Of a stretch of 64,000 bases of DNA, positions 33,717-46,015 are shown one piece after another. The notes below the pieces were generated by a model. That model did not search any database and was not told where the DNA came from. It saw only the letters and a program-made list of their open reading frames with translations. This stretch comes from Ochotona curzoniae (taxonomy: Eukaryota > Chordata > Mammalia > Lagomorpha > Ochotonidae): NCBI RefSeq assembly GCF_017591425.1, contig NW_024467101.1:9560918-9624917 (forward strand), read 5' to 3'. Numbering within the stretch: position 1 is the first letter of the stretch; each line of letters starts with the position of its first letter. Both the position numbers and the translations under genes were made by a program.

Positions 33717-34714
33717 GTGTGGGGTAGTGCCTGCTGCTCTGACTCTGCCAGCCTGCTTTCCTCTCTGCCTCTCCTGCTTTGGCGTCACACGGCCCTGGCG
33801 CAACGCTGGCTCTGCTGCTGGTCAGCTGCGTGACCTTCTGTGTGCGACCCTCCTCCCTGTGTCCTTTGTTGTAGCTGAACTGGCGTATCAGGGCCCCATG
33901 CCTGGCTGCTGGGGTGACGTGATGAGAGGGGGATGAGCCGTGGCAGGTGTTCCTGCTGTATTCCAGGGGACAGTGGCACAGGGGCATGGTTGGCTTGCTC
34001 TGTCCCCCTTTTCTGCCATCCGAGCGGGGTGGACGTTGTTGTCGATGAGCCAACAGAGTTGGGGCAGGGACACGGGCAGGGGCTGTGTAGTCTGCATGGC
34101 CCATGTGAGATGTGCAGGTTGCGAGCCACCTGCCCTGTTCGGTCTCTGGCCCCTGTCTTCATGCCTCTGGCATATGGGTAGTGGTCCCTGGCGCTTACGT
34201 TGAACCAGCTCACTTCTGGAGGCCTTGTACCTCCATTGAATGTGGCATCTGATTGCCCCAAAGGGACAGAAGGAATCAGGGGACTATGTCTCATTCTTAG
34301 AGGAAAATAAGACAGGTCCAGAAAAGCGGGCAGGCAGAGTAAGCGTGCCCAAATCACACAGGTGTGCTTGTGCCCAGGTGCTGCGGCTCCAGTACCCGGG
34401 ACCTCCCAGGAAGAATCCTTACTCATCTCCTCATTCCTTGTTACCACGCATACCGGGTCTGCAGGTTCACCTTCCCCTGGCCACTGTCGTCATGGAGCCC
34501 TTACCACCACGGAGCTAAAGGCAGCTTACATGGGAGTTTGAACCCAGACAGGGAGTGGGTAGGAGGCAGAGGGAGAGAGCTTCTGTTTATTCGGTTGCGT
34601 GGTGATCTTGTGGGCCCCCTTTGCTACCTTCTGCTGGCCCAGCCTCTCTGCTCTTGTCCTGATGGTCCTTGACCAGTGCCCGGGCATCTGCTGCATAGGC
34701 CTTGGCACTGCAGA

Positions 34715-34800
34715 ACGTGAGCCAGCAAGGGTCTGCTGTGACCCAGAGAGGGAGAAAGTGACTGACCCAAGGTTGGCCTACTGGGGACAGTGCCAAGGAC
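34715..34800 (-). repeat. MIR-like fragment, minus strand
   Basis: GACCCAGAGAGGGAGAAAGTGACTGACCCAAGG follows the inverted MIR pattern (gaggcacagagagg...cttgcccaagg). Diverged. Confidence 0.4.
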
Positions 34801-37800
34801 CCGGGTTAGAGAGTGTGGCCCACTGCGTCCCATCGTTGGTGGCCGGTCAGGGACACCCTGACCTCAGGACTCCTGTCCGCCAAGGTCCCTGCCCTGGGGC
34901 ACGGAACAGCTGTTAGAAGCATGTGTGTTCCCTCTTTCTCACGCTCGCTCTCTCTTGCCAGCAGCGAAAAACATACGCTTAAAAAAAAAAATCGTGTGTG
35001 GAAAATGGACTGAGATGATTATGTTTCTTTTGGTGCAGAAAATATGTTTCTGAGATCCGTGCACGTGCGGATCCCCAGCAGGTTCAGGGGAGATGGGTTG
35101 CGTGAGAGGCTGTGCGTGGATATACAGAGTTCTATAACTCTGGGGGCGTGGCCTCACCTGGTTAGTTGGGTGTGGCTCACGGGGCTGGGTGGGCGTGGTC
35201 TCACATGGCTGAGTGGATGGGGGGCTACGCTGAGAGATGAGGTGGGAGTGAGCCTGCCTCCCACCTCCGTCTCCCCCTCCCCCCAGAGGGAGGTGGGCCA
35301 TGTGGACTCTTGTCGCGGAGAAGCCGGTAGGGGGTGGCTGTGGAAGGTTGGAGCAGGTGCTTGGAGAACGACATCTGACTCACAGAGGGGAATGGTAGCA
35401 TGGTGGTGATGAGGGAGCAAGGCTGGAGGATGGGGCGACCACTTCCTGTCTGGGGCCTGGATTGATTGTGGATGACAGAGAGTTGCCCAGGACTAGCTGG
35501 GGTGGAGGAACAGGAGCCATGAAGGTTTGGGGGTCACTCACTGATGTGTTGGAGAGCTGGAGGGCGCGCATACAGAGACAGGAGGGACTCCCAGGCTGCG
35601 AGACAAAGCCCTCACGAGGAGGTGGACTGGCTGAATGGCAGCTGTCACTCAAACTCAGTGTCCTCAACTCCCCCTCAACCCCCCAACTAAGTTCAAATAA
35701 AGGAAAAACTCAAATCCCCTTTCTCTCTGTAGGAAGCCGGAGAGGTTGAGTGGGGTAAGAGTCACTCGCTATTGTGCACCGAGGCCCACACTGCTCCTTA
35801 CATAAGCTCGGAGTTAAAAATACGCTCGGAATTCTAATTCGCCTGCTCGGGCCCCGGGGACTGCGCCCTGGACACTCCCCTTCCCAGCCCCAATGAACAC
35901 ACACCCACGCCAGCCTCAGCCTTGGCCTGGGCTGGCAGAGATGGAGAGACTGGCCCATGGCAGGACACTGGGGGATGGTTGTGCCATAGTACTGGCTGTT
36001 GGATTGTAGAGGTGTGCTGCTGGGGGGGGCGGGTTCACAGCTACCCTCCTAGCAGCCTGAGAGAAAGGTTCCATGACTGTTCCTGTTACAGCCCGGGTAA
36101 GTTAGCACCTGGGCTGGGGCCATGTCCTAGGTTAGGAGGTAGGGGGCCATTGGGCACTGCCACGGTGGGCAGGGGTGAGGGAGGGAGTGAGAAGGAGGTA
36201 GCTGGGTCGCACACAGGTACTTTTCTCGGGGGTGGGAGGTGGAACAGCTGGCCAGAGGCCAGAGTGGGATGATGACAAGGTGTGTCTGGCTGACTTGGGT
36301 CCCCTCCATGGGTGGCAACTCCGGAAGCAAAAGCACACACGTGGAAACACTCGCAGGTGAGCACCCGTGAGTCTGTATTCTGTCTGTCTCTGCCACTGTC
36401 ACGGCCAGCAGGAGCATCCCCGGGCCCTCCCTTTCAGGGCAGCATGGCCGCAAGGACGGGACGGCAGTCCCGGCCACACGCCAAGTGCTTTCCATGGCTC
36501 ATTTCACTTAATCCCCCTCACTACCTCCCTGATGGGGGGGAGGGGGACCCAGTCTTTTCCCCCAACCCGTGTCTTAGAACCTGGGTTTGGAGAGCTTAAG
36601 TGTCCCTGGTTCTGAGACTGGCCACCGTCCTCCCCTTTTGGGCCCTTCCAGAGAAATGTGAGTCTGTCAACTGCCCCCATGCATCTGCCTCTTTTCTCCC
36701 TGCTATTGACCTGGCACGGGGGGGGGGGGGCGGACGGTGGAGAGACCCTTGGGGTGTCTAAGCACCCACAAGACCTTGGTCTTGTGCTGCCTGGATGGCA
36801 GAAGGACTCAGCTGTCTGTCCCACGCGTGCCGTGTGTTGCTGGCTCTCTCTCTCATGTGGCTTCCTCCGCTGCTCCGACCACTTCTAAACTACAAGTTCT
36901 AAAGGCAGCCATAAGCTCAGTGCCCAGGTGCCGCCTGCCTGTGTAGTTCCCTGCCCAGCAGAGCCTCCGTCTTCCTGGCTGTTAAATAGGGGCAAGGGCT
37001 GTTGTGGCCCTGCCCGAGAGCCTGACCCCTGGATAGTGCAGCCAGATCTAACAGGAAAGATGGAACAACAAGCCGGGCGAGCTCCAGGGTGCTTGTCTGT
37101 GCTGGGCACTTGGGGCACTCCAGGGTCCCCTCTTGCTGCCAGGGGCCCTGCTGTGAGAGACGGTAGGAGGGAACCCCCGCTCTCTGGGGGGTGGGGGGTC
37201 CGAAGGCCTCTGTACAGGCGGGGCAGGCTGTGACTTGAGGCGGCTTCCGTGGGCCTCATTTATCGGCAGTGCCCCGGCATCTGGGGCAGCTGCCGGCCCC
37301 CGGGCGTGCGGCTCCCGCTCCGCCCCCTCTCCCCGTCCCTGGCTGGAATGAAGCCGGTGAGAGAGGATCCGTTTGGTCATGCTCGGGTTGTCAGGAACTG
37401 ACGCACAACCTCCTCTCTGGGAAAAGAGTCCCCAGGGCTGGCTTGACCGTGTCAGGGCTCTGGGACTTGGGGCAAGCCCCACACCCTCTCTGAGCTGCTG
37501 CAGGTGCTCGTGGAAGAGTCACTCTGCTGCTGGAGTAGGAGATAGGATCAGATAGTCCCAGGGCCCCTGCAGGTCCAGCATGCACTCATTATGGAGTAAC
37601 CCCAGCCTGGAGGAGCCATGTCTCTGGCCTTGCTCACCTTGAACTTGGGAACCAAAGCCTTATTGGACGTCTCGGTCTTTGGTGTGGAAAGTGTCTGCTT
37701 GCTTCTGCTTTCTTGGACCTAGGCAACCTGGGAACTCAAGCCTGGGCCTCAGTTTTCTCTTCTGTGAATGGGCGCAGGTGATGCTGTGTCTGTTCCTTGT

Positions 37801-38746
37801 GATGATGTCCAGGAAGGGATATGCGCATGTCCTGTGCATGTGGCTCTCCGTGTCTCTGGAGGAGCCATTGCTGGGCCAGATCTTGGCAGTTGTTACGGAC
37901 CCCAGCAGTTGGGTAAGGGGGTATTGGGGGGATGGTGTGTGTTTCAGCACGAGGCAGCAGGTGTTACTGGGAGTAGTGCAAGCAGGAGCAGAGGCTGCCT
38001 GCTGGGTGCTGAGGTGCTGGGTCCTGGTGTCTTCTCTGGGTGAATGTGGGGGCATGGGTGGTCTCCTGGCCCCGCCAGCCTTGCCAGCCTGCTCTCCGGC
38101 CCTCAGCATCTCCAGCTGTGAAATGGGAGGTGAGACTGGGCTCACTGTCAGGTGAGCCTGTATCCTCCAGGAAGCTGGGATGTGGGGGGAGGAGGGACCC
38201 TTGGGAGGCTGCCAAGGCCTTGTACCTGCCGGCCCACCACCCCTGCCCACCCCATGTCCTGCCTTTGTAGGCATCAGCCTCTCTTGACCAATGCAGTCAG
38301 GAAGTTCAGAGTGGCCACATGGCAGCCGTGACTTACAGAGGCGTTGGTCACAGGGAGACACCGTGGGTGTCAAGGAAGGTGCCTCCCTCCTCATCCTGCT
38401 CCCAGCTCTGCCTCCCCCTCCCAGTTTGCAGACCCCAAAGCCTTCAGGGTGGGGGGGACCCAAACCCTCCTTTCCCTTTGCCCCGGTCCCTCCCACTGGG
38501 GTCGGGGGCGGGGTGGATTTCTTTGCAGTTTCATTGGCTCTTGGGGAGGCCTCCTGCTTAATCCCCAAGGGAGGGGCAGGCAGGGCAAGTCCTGCTTGGC
38601 ACAGGGCCCCGGCTGGGTTTGCAGGGAGCGTGGAGGGCGGAGGCTGGTGACTGGCGGCCCCCACCCCCCGCCCGTCCCTCCCGTTCCAGCTCTGCTCATT
38701 TCTAGGCAGCAGAGAAGCCCCGGAAGTCGGGCTGTGTGATTTCAGA

Positions 38747-38910
38747 TGACTCACCTGCCTTCTTTGAGCTGAGCTGTGGAAGCGGGAGTGGGCAGGGGGT
38801 ATATGAGAATACTCGTGGGCAAACATGAGGGCTCATGGACAAGGTCGTGGAAAAATGGGACGGGCAGATGGGTTTCTTTCGACGCAAACAATTAATGACG
38901 TCATCGGTAG
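38747..38910. promoter_or_regulatory. Intronic AP-1 and palindromic CRE/ATF cluster
   Basis: TGACTCA (38747-38753) is a consensus AP-1 site. ATGACGTCAT (38895-38904) is a perfect 10-bp palindromic CRE/ATF site, preceded by CAAACAATTA. The cluster lies about 0.9-1.0 kb upstream of MN1 exon 2. It could be an enhancer or an antisense promoter. Motif matches are exact; use is inferred. Confidence 0.4.
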
Positions 38911-39602
38911 ATTTTTTTTTTTTCCTGATAGGCCGTGCCCGCGTCCTTGCCTCCCTCCATATGTGTAGTCCTGGGACTTCTGATTCTTACTAAGGTGTGA
39001 AGGGTTGCAGCTGCCCGTGCCCTCAGGCGCATCTAGCACAGACATCATGGTGTTTTCTGGCTGTACGGCTGAGGAGGGGCTTAGAGGGTCGTCATGGGGG
39101 TGAGGAGGGAACAAAAGGAAGACTCCCCAACTTAGGCACCCCAGGTCTCTCTGTGCAGGGGTGTGGCAGGGCTGCTGAGGGTCCACTCCGACCCCTTCCC
39201 TCTACATCCTTGTGAGTAGAGAACCCTCGGGAATCAATGGATCCCCAGCCTGGGGCTGACCGGCGGACGCGCCCACGTTCAGAGCAGGGTGCTTGTTGTG
39301 GGTCCCTCTGAGGAGCTGGACCCTCGGCTGTGTGACCCCAGGAGAGGTCCTGAGCCTCTCTGGGCTGTCTGTGGGAGCCTCATCTGTAGGGTCAAGGACC
39401 AGAGCCTGAGTCTGGCTGGGAGGGTGGGGATGACAGGGCTTCAGCAGGTGGCATGGTTGCAGGAGGCGGTGGGGGACACGGGGAGCTCCTCTCTGCTCAG
39501 TCCCCCTATTCTCAAAGACGTCTTAGCTCCTACACCCCAGGCCTCCCTCTGCCCAACTCCTACACGTCCTTGGATGCCCTGTTTGGACACCTCTCCTCCT
39601 GA

Positions 39603-39959
<357 letters not shown>

Positions 39960-40054
39960 ATCCATGAGGAAGACCCTTCCCCCACCAGGCCCACTCCTGT
40001 CTCCCCTCCTCTCCCCCCACACCCCACATGCACCTGCCGTCTCCATCCTTGTCT

Positions 40055-40079
40055 GTCTCTCTCTCTCTCTCTCTCTCTC
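40055..40079 (+). repeat. MN1: (TC)n microsatellite in the MN1 3' UTR
   Basis: An uninterrupted TC run about 95 bp after the stop codon. In RNA it would be a CU-rich PTB-type tract. Confidence 0.95.
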
Positions 40080-40890
40080 AAGGGCCACTGTCACTGAGTG
40101 GGTGATGATGAATATTTTTGTTTTCCTAGGTTGGTACCTGCTTAGTGGCATACGGACCGGAAAGGGTTAATTTAAAGGGGACATTCAAAAAGAAACCCCA
40201 AAGCTTTTTGGTTTTTTTGTTTTGTTTTGTTTTTAAAAGGAAAAAAAAAAAAAAAACAGTCGAGGCCCCAGTGCTGTTACCAGTGTTAACCAGTCTGCAG
40301 TTTAGTAACTTCAGCTTTTGCCTCTATTCCTGAAACAACCCCTCCCCCCACCCTACTCCCCACCCCCATCTTTCTATCCTCTTGGCCCCCATTTTAAGAG
40401 ACCCCCCCCCCCGCAACACACACCCCCTTTTCCGCGGTTGAATTTTCGCGCCGCTGTGCGTCCACGTATTATTTCATCATCAGACACAAGTTGCGTTCCT
40501 CTTGTATTATTTTCTTCCTTTCTTCTCCCCTGCCCCCTTCCTCTCTCCTCTCTTTTTTTTTCTTTGTTCACTGCTTGTTAAAATGGAAATCTTGGAGGCT
40601 AGTACTTCTGGAATATTGCCAGGTGAAAGTCAGATTGTCATCACGATATTATATATTGACACCCAACTGTCATCAGCCAGACAGGAACCCAACAATTAAT
40701 AGCCCCCTCAGGAATTCTGCCTGAGGTTTTGTGTTGTCTGTGCCCCGAGAAAATAGACGTATTTTTGTTCTTACCAACACAACACTCAGCCCTCAGCCGC
40801 CTTCCCTATCCCCGCTCGCTCCCGCTGCAAGCTGGCCGTCTCTGCGAGTCAACACCATGACACGTCCTGCCTGCTGTGGGAGAAAGAGTC

Positions 40891-40916
40891 GGAATGTTCT
40901 GGAATGTTCTGGAATG
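40891..40916 (+). promoter_or_regulatory. Perfect five-unit heat-shock-element array (also three GGAATG TEAD-type cores)
   Basis: A 10-bp unit GGAATGTTCT occurs twice, followed by GGAATGTGCG. This places GAA, TTC, GAA, TTC and GAA at 40892, 40897, 40902, 40907 and 40912, exactly 5 bp apart and alternately inverted. That is the canonical nGAAn array bound by HSF trimers. GGAATG is also the TEAD core. It lies in transcribed 3' UTR; activity is not shown. Confidence 0.6.
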
Positions 40917-42622
40917 TGCGGGCCAGTGGTGTTTTCTCCCTCTTTCTGGGCCTCCCAGTAAGCTCCTCACTCCACATTTGTGTGCTCTAATGTGAAGGAG
41001 ACCTGGGTCTGCCTGGAGCGGGGGGCGGAGGAGGATGGCAGCTGAAAAGCTTCCCACTTGCAAAAACTTGGGGTTGTGGGGTGGGTGGGTGGGTGGGTGC
41101 TGCAACACCAGGCTGGTTTGACCTTGGAGATGGGGGAGAAGAGGAAATCTGAATTCTTGCTCTTTCCTGGCCTGGGCTCCTAGGGGGAGGAGGAGAGGGC
41201 TGCGTGTGCCTCCCACACCCTTGCCCATCCCCTGCCCATCCCCTGCCCACCTCACCCAGAGCCTGTCCTTGGAATCTGTAGCTTTGACAAGGAAGGAGAA
41301 ACACAGAGTCTGCCTCCTGGGCTTTTTTTTTTTTCTTTCTTTCACTCCTTGATTTCCCACCTGCCTTTTCATTTCCCATCTCACCTTGTTGCAAAGGCCA
41401 GCGCGCCATGCCCACCTGGTGCCCTGTGTGTCTTGCGAGAGAATCACTTTTTTTTTTTAGAGGAAATGAACAGAGAGCTGGCATTGTCGGGGGGGGGGGA
41501 GGCATTTTGGGTGTTTTCAGTGCCCGGGGAAGTCATTTGTCGGGGGTGCCGGTAGGCACAGAGAAATGCCAGAGAGTGTAGGGTAACTGGTGCCCTATCC
41601 CTTTGCTGCACCCACATCCCTGATCCCGGGGCTGCTTCTTTCAGTGCATCTTACTAAATGCTCCATCTTGAGTCTCCCTCCGCTTGCTCTCACATTTTCA
41701 GTGTTTATAGAACTGCCATTTAAAACAATTTTTTTTTTTTTTGAAAGCATCCACCTGAGGAGTTTGGGCTGACCCTACAACACCCACCTTGTTTATGGTC
41801 ACAGAACTGCTCAAAAAAGGGGGAGATGCGTACAGAAACAGCTCTTCCCTCCCACTCCTCTCTCTCTCCCCTCCTGCCGACCTCCCTGGCTGGGATCTGA
41901 GCTGTGTGGTTCTGGCTGGGGTGGGATTGCGGGCGGAGCAGGTGGCGTGTCCTGGGCCTCACTCAGTTCTTGTACTCCGCAGCCAGAGGTGGAGAGGGGG
42001 GAACGGGTCAGGGGGGGAGGACGGGGTGGAAACACCCAGCATGTTTTGAGCGAAACCCCGTGACTCTGTCATTCTTTGGAAACCTCAACATTTTCTTATG
42101 TGACATGGGCTCCTTGGTGGCCTAAGGCCCGGGATTGGAGCTTCCACCTGCATCTCCTAGGCCTGACACCCTTGGGACCCCACCACCCCCAAAAAACTTT
42201 GCAAACGTTCTTGCTCCTCAACACCCCCAGAATGGAGCTGCATTAAAACAATAGCCTTAAACAGAAGGATGTGTTTTCTTGAAATGGGGTTCAAGGGAAG
42301 CCAATGGATAAGACCCTCCCTCCCCGCCCCTACACGAGACCCCGCCCCTCCCCCTAGCACTGGTAATGAATACTGCATAGCAACCTCTTGGGGAAAGAAA
42401 ACAAGAATGTTATTGCACATGTAAAATATATGAAGACAGAACTCTGCTGTGTGTTAGGCAATCCTGTAATCTTTTTTGACTCTTAAAAAAAAGAGAAATT
42501 CATTTCTGAAATGCTTGGTTGGAAGACTGTGACAATAGCTCATGAAATTGAGTGTTTTTTTTTCTTTCTTTTTTTTTTTTTTAAAAAATATGTAAAGTAC
42601 AGTCTTCTGTATTCATGCATAT

Positions 42623-42630
42623 TGTATATA
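42623..42630 (+). promoter_or_regulatory. MN1: Pumilio-type element in the MN1 3' UTR
   Basis: TGTATATA fits UGUANAUA exactly, and a near match TGTATATG follows at 42633-42640. Both lie within 45 nt of the poly(A) signal. PUM binding usually represses mRNA; here it is inferred. Confidence 0.5.
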
Positions 42631-42662
42631 CCTGTATATGTTTTCCTGAGCAGCTAAATAAC

Positions 42663-42705
42663 AATAAATATGACCTTAATGGTGACTGTGGTCCTTCTGT
42701 GGGTA
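42663..42705 (+). terminator. MN1: MN1 polyadenylation signal and downstream GT-rich element
   Basis: AATAAA at 42663-42668. Cleavage is expected near 42680-42690, and the GT/T-rich GGTGACTGTGGTCC-type element follows at once. The distance from the stop codon fits the long 3' UTR known for MN1. Confidence 0.85.
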
Positions 42706-42760
42706 GGGCCTGCTTTCTTCCCCCCCACCTTTCCCATCTCTCTCTAAGATTTTTCTTAAA

Positions 42761-43065
42761 TCTTTTTTTTTTTTTTTTTTACTTGAAAAGGCACAGTTAT
42801 GGGAAAAGACAGAGAGATCATCCACCCACTGGTTCTCTCCCCACATGGCCACATGGGCTAGAACTGAGCTGATATGAAGCCAAGAGCCTGGAGCTTCCTC
42901 TGGGTCTCCCACAGGAATGCAGGGTGCTATCCTTGACTGCTTTTCCAGGGCACAAGCAGGGAGCTAAGATGGGAAGTGGACCAGCCAGGACACGAATCAG
43001 AGCCCATATGGGATGCCAGCGCTCACAGGTCGAGGCTTAGCCAGCTATGCCATAACACCAGCCCT
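42761..43065 (-). mobile_element. C-type SINE just past the MN1 poly(A) site, minus strand
   Basis: A T-run, then ACTTGAAAAGGCACAGTTATG, GGAGCTTCCTCTGGGTCTCC, GGCACAAGCAGGGAGCTAAG and ATATGGGATGCCAGCGCT. It starts about 55-75 bp after the GT-rich element. Imperfect flanking repeats (about CCATCTCTCTCTAA and CCATCTATCTCTTTAA) suggest a target-site duplication. Confidence 0.88.
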
Positions 43066-43243
43066 ACCATCTATCTCTTTAAATCCCATAAGATGGTGGG
43101 TTGGGGGAGTGCTGGCTTTGATGTAGTGAGTGTGTGTGTTTTATATTTCAGGGTTTCCCAACCTTGATGAAATTGACACTTGGGGCCTGATAGCTCCTTA
43201 TTGGGAAGAGAGATCTGTCCAGTATGTTGTGGGATTTAAAACA

Positions 43244-43450
43244 ATTGCTTGTATTTATTTGAAACACACACACACAGCACTTCCATCTGCTATTCACTCA
43301 AAGTGCTTACAACAGTGTGAAGCTGGGAACAGTGCTGAAGTCTCCCCCATGGGTGTCGGGGACTCAGTCCCTTGAGCCGCCACCTACTGCCTCCCGGGCG
43401 TGCATGAGCAGGAAGCTGGAGGCAGGCGCTTCTTGGATGCTGGGCTGAAC
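43244..43450 (-). mobile_element. Partial old C-type SINE, minus strand
   Basis: TTGTATTTATTTGAAACACAC, CTTCCATCTGCTATTCACTC, CACCTACTGCCTCCCGGGCG and GAGCAGGAAGCTGGAGG are in minus-strand order. A short CA repeat replaces the purine segment. Confidence 0.65.
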
Positions 43451-44149
43451 AAACCCTTCATTTCTCAGGTGGAACAAAGACACACACGGTGACCACCAGT
43501 TTGCGTTCTCTCCTGGGGTCCTGTGCCACTGGGCACCGTGCAGGCAGCAACGTCACTCAATCCCTGCTGCCATCACAGCATTGAGCCCGCTGCGGAACTG
43601 TCCTGGTCACTTCCCTCTGAGCCTTACCCTCAGTCAGTGCTGTGTCACCACTGAATTCACAGCTTTGAACTCTGCACATAACCAAGGCAGTTTCAATGTC
43701 CCTCTCTTCCGGCCCGTTGGCATACTTCTTTGGGTAGACCCAGCGCCCGTGTGACGAGGAAAGGCAAGGCAGAAATGCAACCCCACGTGCGTGGCTGTTA
43801 ACCGGGGCAGTGGTCTGGAGCTCCCCAGCCTGGCCTTGAGCCGTAGGAATCTCATAATGGCTGACACGTTCCCCCATCTCAGCAGCCACAGACACATTTC
43901 AGGAGAGGACCCCTGCCCGTCTGCCTCTGATTCTTTTGCTGGTGGGGCCAAAATCCTACCTGGAAGGACGCCCGTAATCCCTGATGCTGCAGAAGACGGT
44001 TGGTACTCACCATCTCAGCCTCATTTCCGTTGTGGCGCAGTGAGCAGCTACGTTCCCCTGATCCCCCTGGGGGCTGAGCTGTGCCATGGACCCCCACCCC
44101 CCAGGGGTACAGAGCCGGGCACAGAGAGCGGTTGGCTGTTCCAGGCGCC

Positions 44150-44362
44150 TCTGGGTCTGGAACACTTCCCAAAGGCTTCAACCACCTGCCAATGCCAGGA
44201 GCCTGGAACTCTGGATTTCCTACATGAGTGACAGGGGCCAAGGAGTCGAGCCATCCGCTGCTGCTCCGGTGACACAGGAACAGGGAGCTGGAGTTGGGAG
44301 CGGAGTGTGGGCTTGAACCCAAGGACACTGATCGTGGTAGCAGCTTGACCACTGCCCCCAGC
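44150..44362 (-). mobile_element. Partial old C-type SINE, minus strand
   Basis: AATGCCAGGAGCCTGGAACTC, GGGGCCAAGGAGTCGAGCC, CAGGGAGCTGGAGTTGGGAG and GGGCTTGAACCCAAGG. The poly-A-side half is eroded. Confidence 0.65.
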
Positions 44363-45067
44363 TGTTCTCCTAGATTTCCTTGAATCCTCGTGGTGACTAC
44401 GCCCAGGATGGAATCATCCCGTTCTGTTATAGATGTGCTCATGGGTAGGCAACTGGCAGGTGGCTTAGGGCCCCCCGCCCAACTGGCGTCACATGTCAGC
44501 TGCCCTTCAGCTAGCCACAGCCTAGAAAGGAGACCCTGGGGGAGATGGTCAGGTACATTGGCAGCTGAAAATGAGAGGGATGGCTTGACAGCCCATGGTA
44601 TTAGAATCGATGGGGAGGGGATGTGGGGGGAACATGGCCAGGTAGGATTTTGAAGGATGAATAGGAGTTTAACTTGACATGCCTATCCAGTGACAGCCAT
44701 TTTGTTGAGATTTACCTCTCTGTCTTTCCAGCATTACAGGTTCCTTGAAGCCGGCCATGGCATATTTTTCAGGACAGGGAGGTGTTAAGAATGTGGTTGT
44801 TTGTATTCATCTTAATTTAGAGAACCTGAAAAAAAAAAAAGATCTCTTGAACCCTGCAACATTTCTTCCTCGGAGTGACTGAGCTGGCTTCTCCTGGGAC
44901 GTGCTCAGTACACGGAGCCTCGGGCTCCCCGAGTGTCTATTGCGTGATCTGTGTGCGAGAATATAGAGAAAGTGACGTAGGCAGACAGGAAGTGTTGAGT
45001 GCTGAGTGTTGGCACTGGCCACGTGTAGCTAGAGTGACAAGTACTCGCAAACCCAAAGTGAATAGGC

Positions 45068-45099
45068 TATCTCATTCATTAAATATCTCATTCATTAAA
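45068..45099 (+). repeat. Perfect 16-bp tandem duplication (TATCTCATTCATTAAA)
   Basis: Two identical units, 45068-45083 and 45084-45099. They double a CATTCATTAAA stretch with homeobox/POU-like character. Confidence 0.97.
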
Positions 45100-45794
45100 C
45101 CAGGGCAAATGAATGATGTGTCAAGACGGTAATAACTTGGGTGTGCTTTTACTAGTCTAACAAGAATAATAACAATAAATCATAAATAATAAAAATGATT
45201 TTAAAAACCCCTGATTTTACCCACTTGGTTTTTAGTTCCAAGAAATGTGCCACCCTGGTTTTCTGTGGCTGCTGAGTCTGTTTGGCCTTGCCATAACATT
45301 ATGCCCAAGGCTGAGTGCTTAATTAGGCACCTTGCAGATTTGGGTACCACATGTCCAGGGTTGCAGGTGGCTGCATCTGATCAACCTCTGATGAGGGTCC
45401 TTCCGGCTGCTTCCTAACGCGGCGCTTGCATCGTGTCTGGCCTGCTCGACAACCTGCTCTCTGCAGGAGTGCAGTCCCACAAGATCTCACCCATGCTCTC
45501 TGGAGAAAAGCCTTAGGGCTGTGACCCCAGAGGGCTTTAAAGACCCCTGCCCCTCATTCCTTTTCACCTGGGACTTGCGGCTCATCGTGAATTTTGGTAG
45601 GAAAGAGGTGAGCTGTCTTGCTTCCTGGGGCTCCCCAGGTTCCTCCTGAAGAGCCAACGCCCCCAGCCTGACTGCAGGCTGTGCATGTGTGGCAGCCTTT
45701 TCAGAAGCCAGGGTTCCGTGAGCAGGATGAGCTGGTACTACATAGAAACTTCCCCAACAACCTACGGCCTAGAAGTGAAGATGTCCGAGTCCCC

Positions 45795-46015
45795 CATTGG
45801 AGTCCTTGGGCTCAAGTCCCGGCTCCCCATTCTAGCTTCCTGCTAAGAGCACCCTGGGAGGCCTCAGGTGCTGGCTCACGTGGGCATGTCCCTGCCAGCA
45901 GTGTAGGAGACCCAGTGAGTTCCAGGCTCCTGCCTTGTGCTTGATCCAGCCCTTGCTGCCGATGAAGTATTGCCTGAGGATTCCCTCCCTCTCTGTCCCT
46001 TTTCTTTCTCTCTTC
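45795..46015 (+). mobile_element. Old C-type SINE fragment, plus strand
   Basis: CTTCCTGCTAAGAGCACCCTGGG, GCTGGCTCACGTGGGCATG, then CTTGATCCAGCCCTTGCTGC and a CTCCCTCTCTGTCCCTTTTC end. Confidence 0.6.

Larger units (their letters stand above)
39960..42683 (+). other. MN1: MN1 3' untranslated region
   Basis: About 2.7 kb from the stop codon to the predicted cleavage site. It contains a CT microsatellite, A- and T-homopolymers, a heat-shock-element-like array (40891-40916), a Pumilio-type UGUAUAUA near the end, and no SINE insertion. No other reading frame here looks coding. The 3' end is set by the AATAAA at 42663 followed by GT-rich sequence. Confidence 0.85.

Noticed and set aside
33397..34104. 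235-codon minus-strand frame rich in Ser/Leu/Pro
   Set aside because: Produced by the polypurine tract at 33542-33716.
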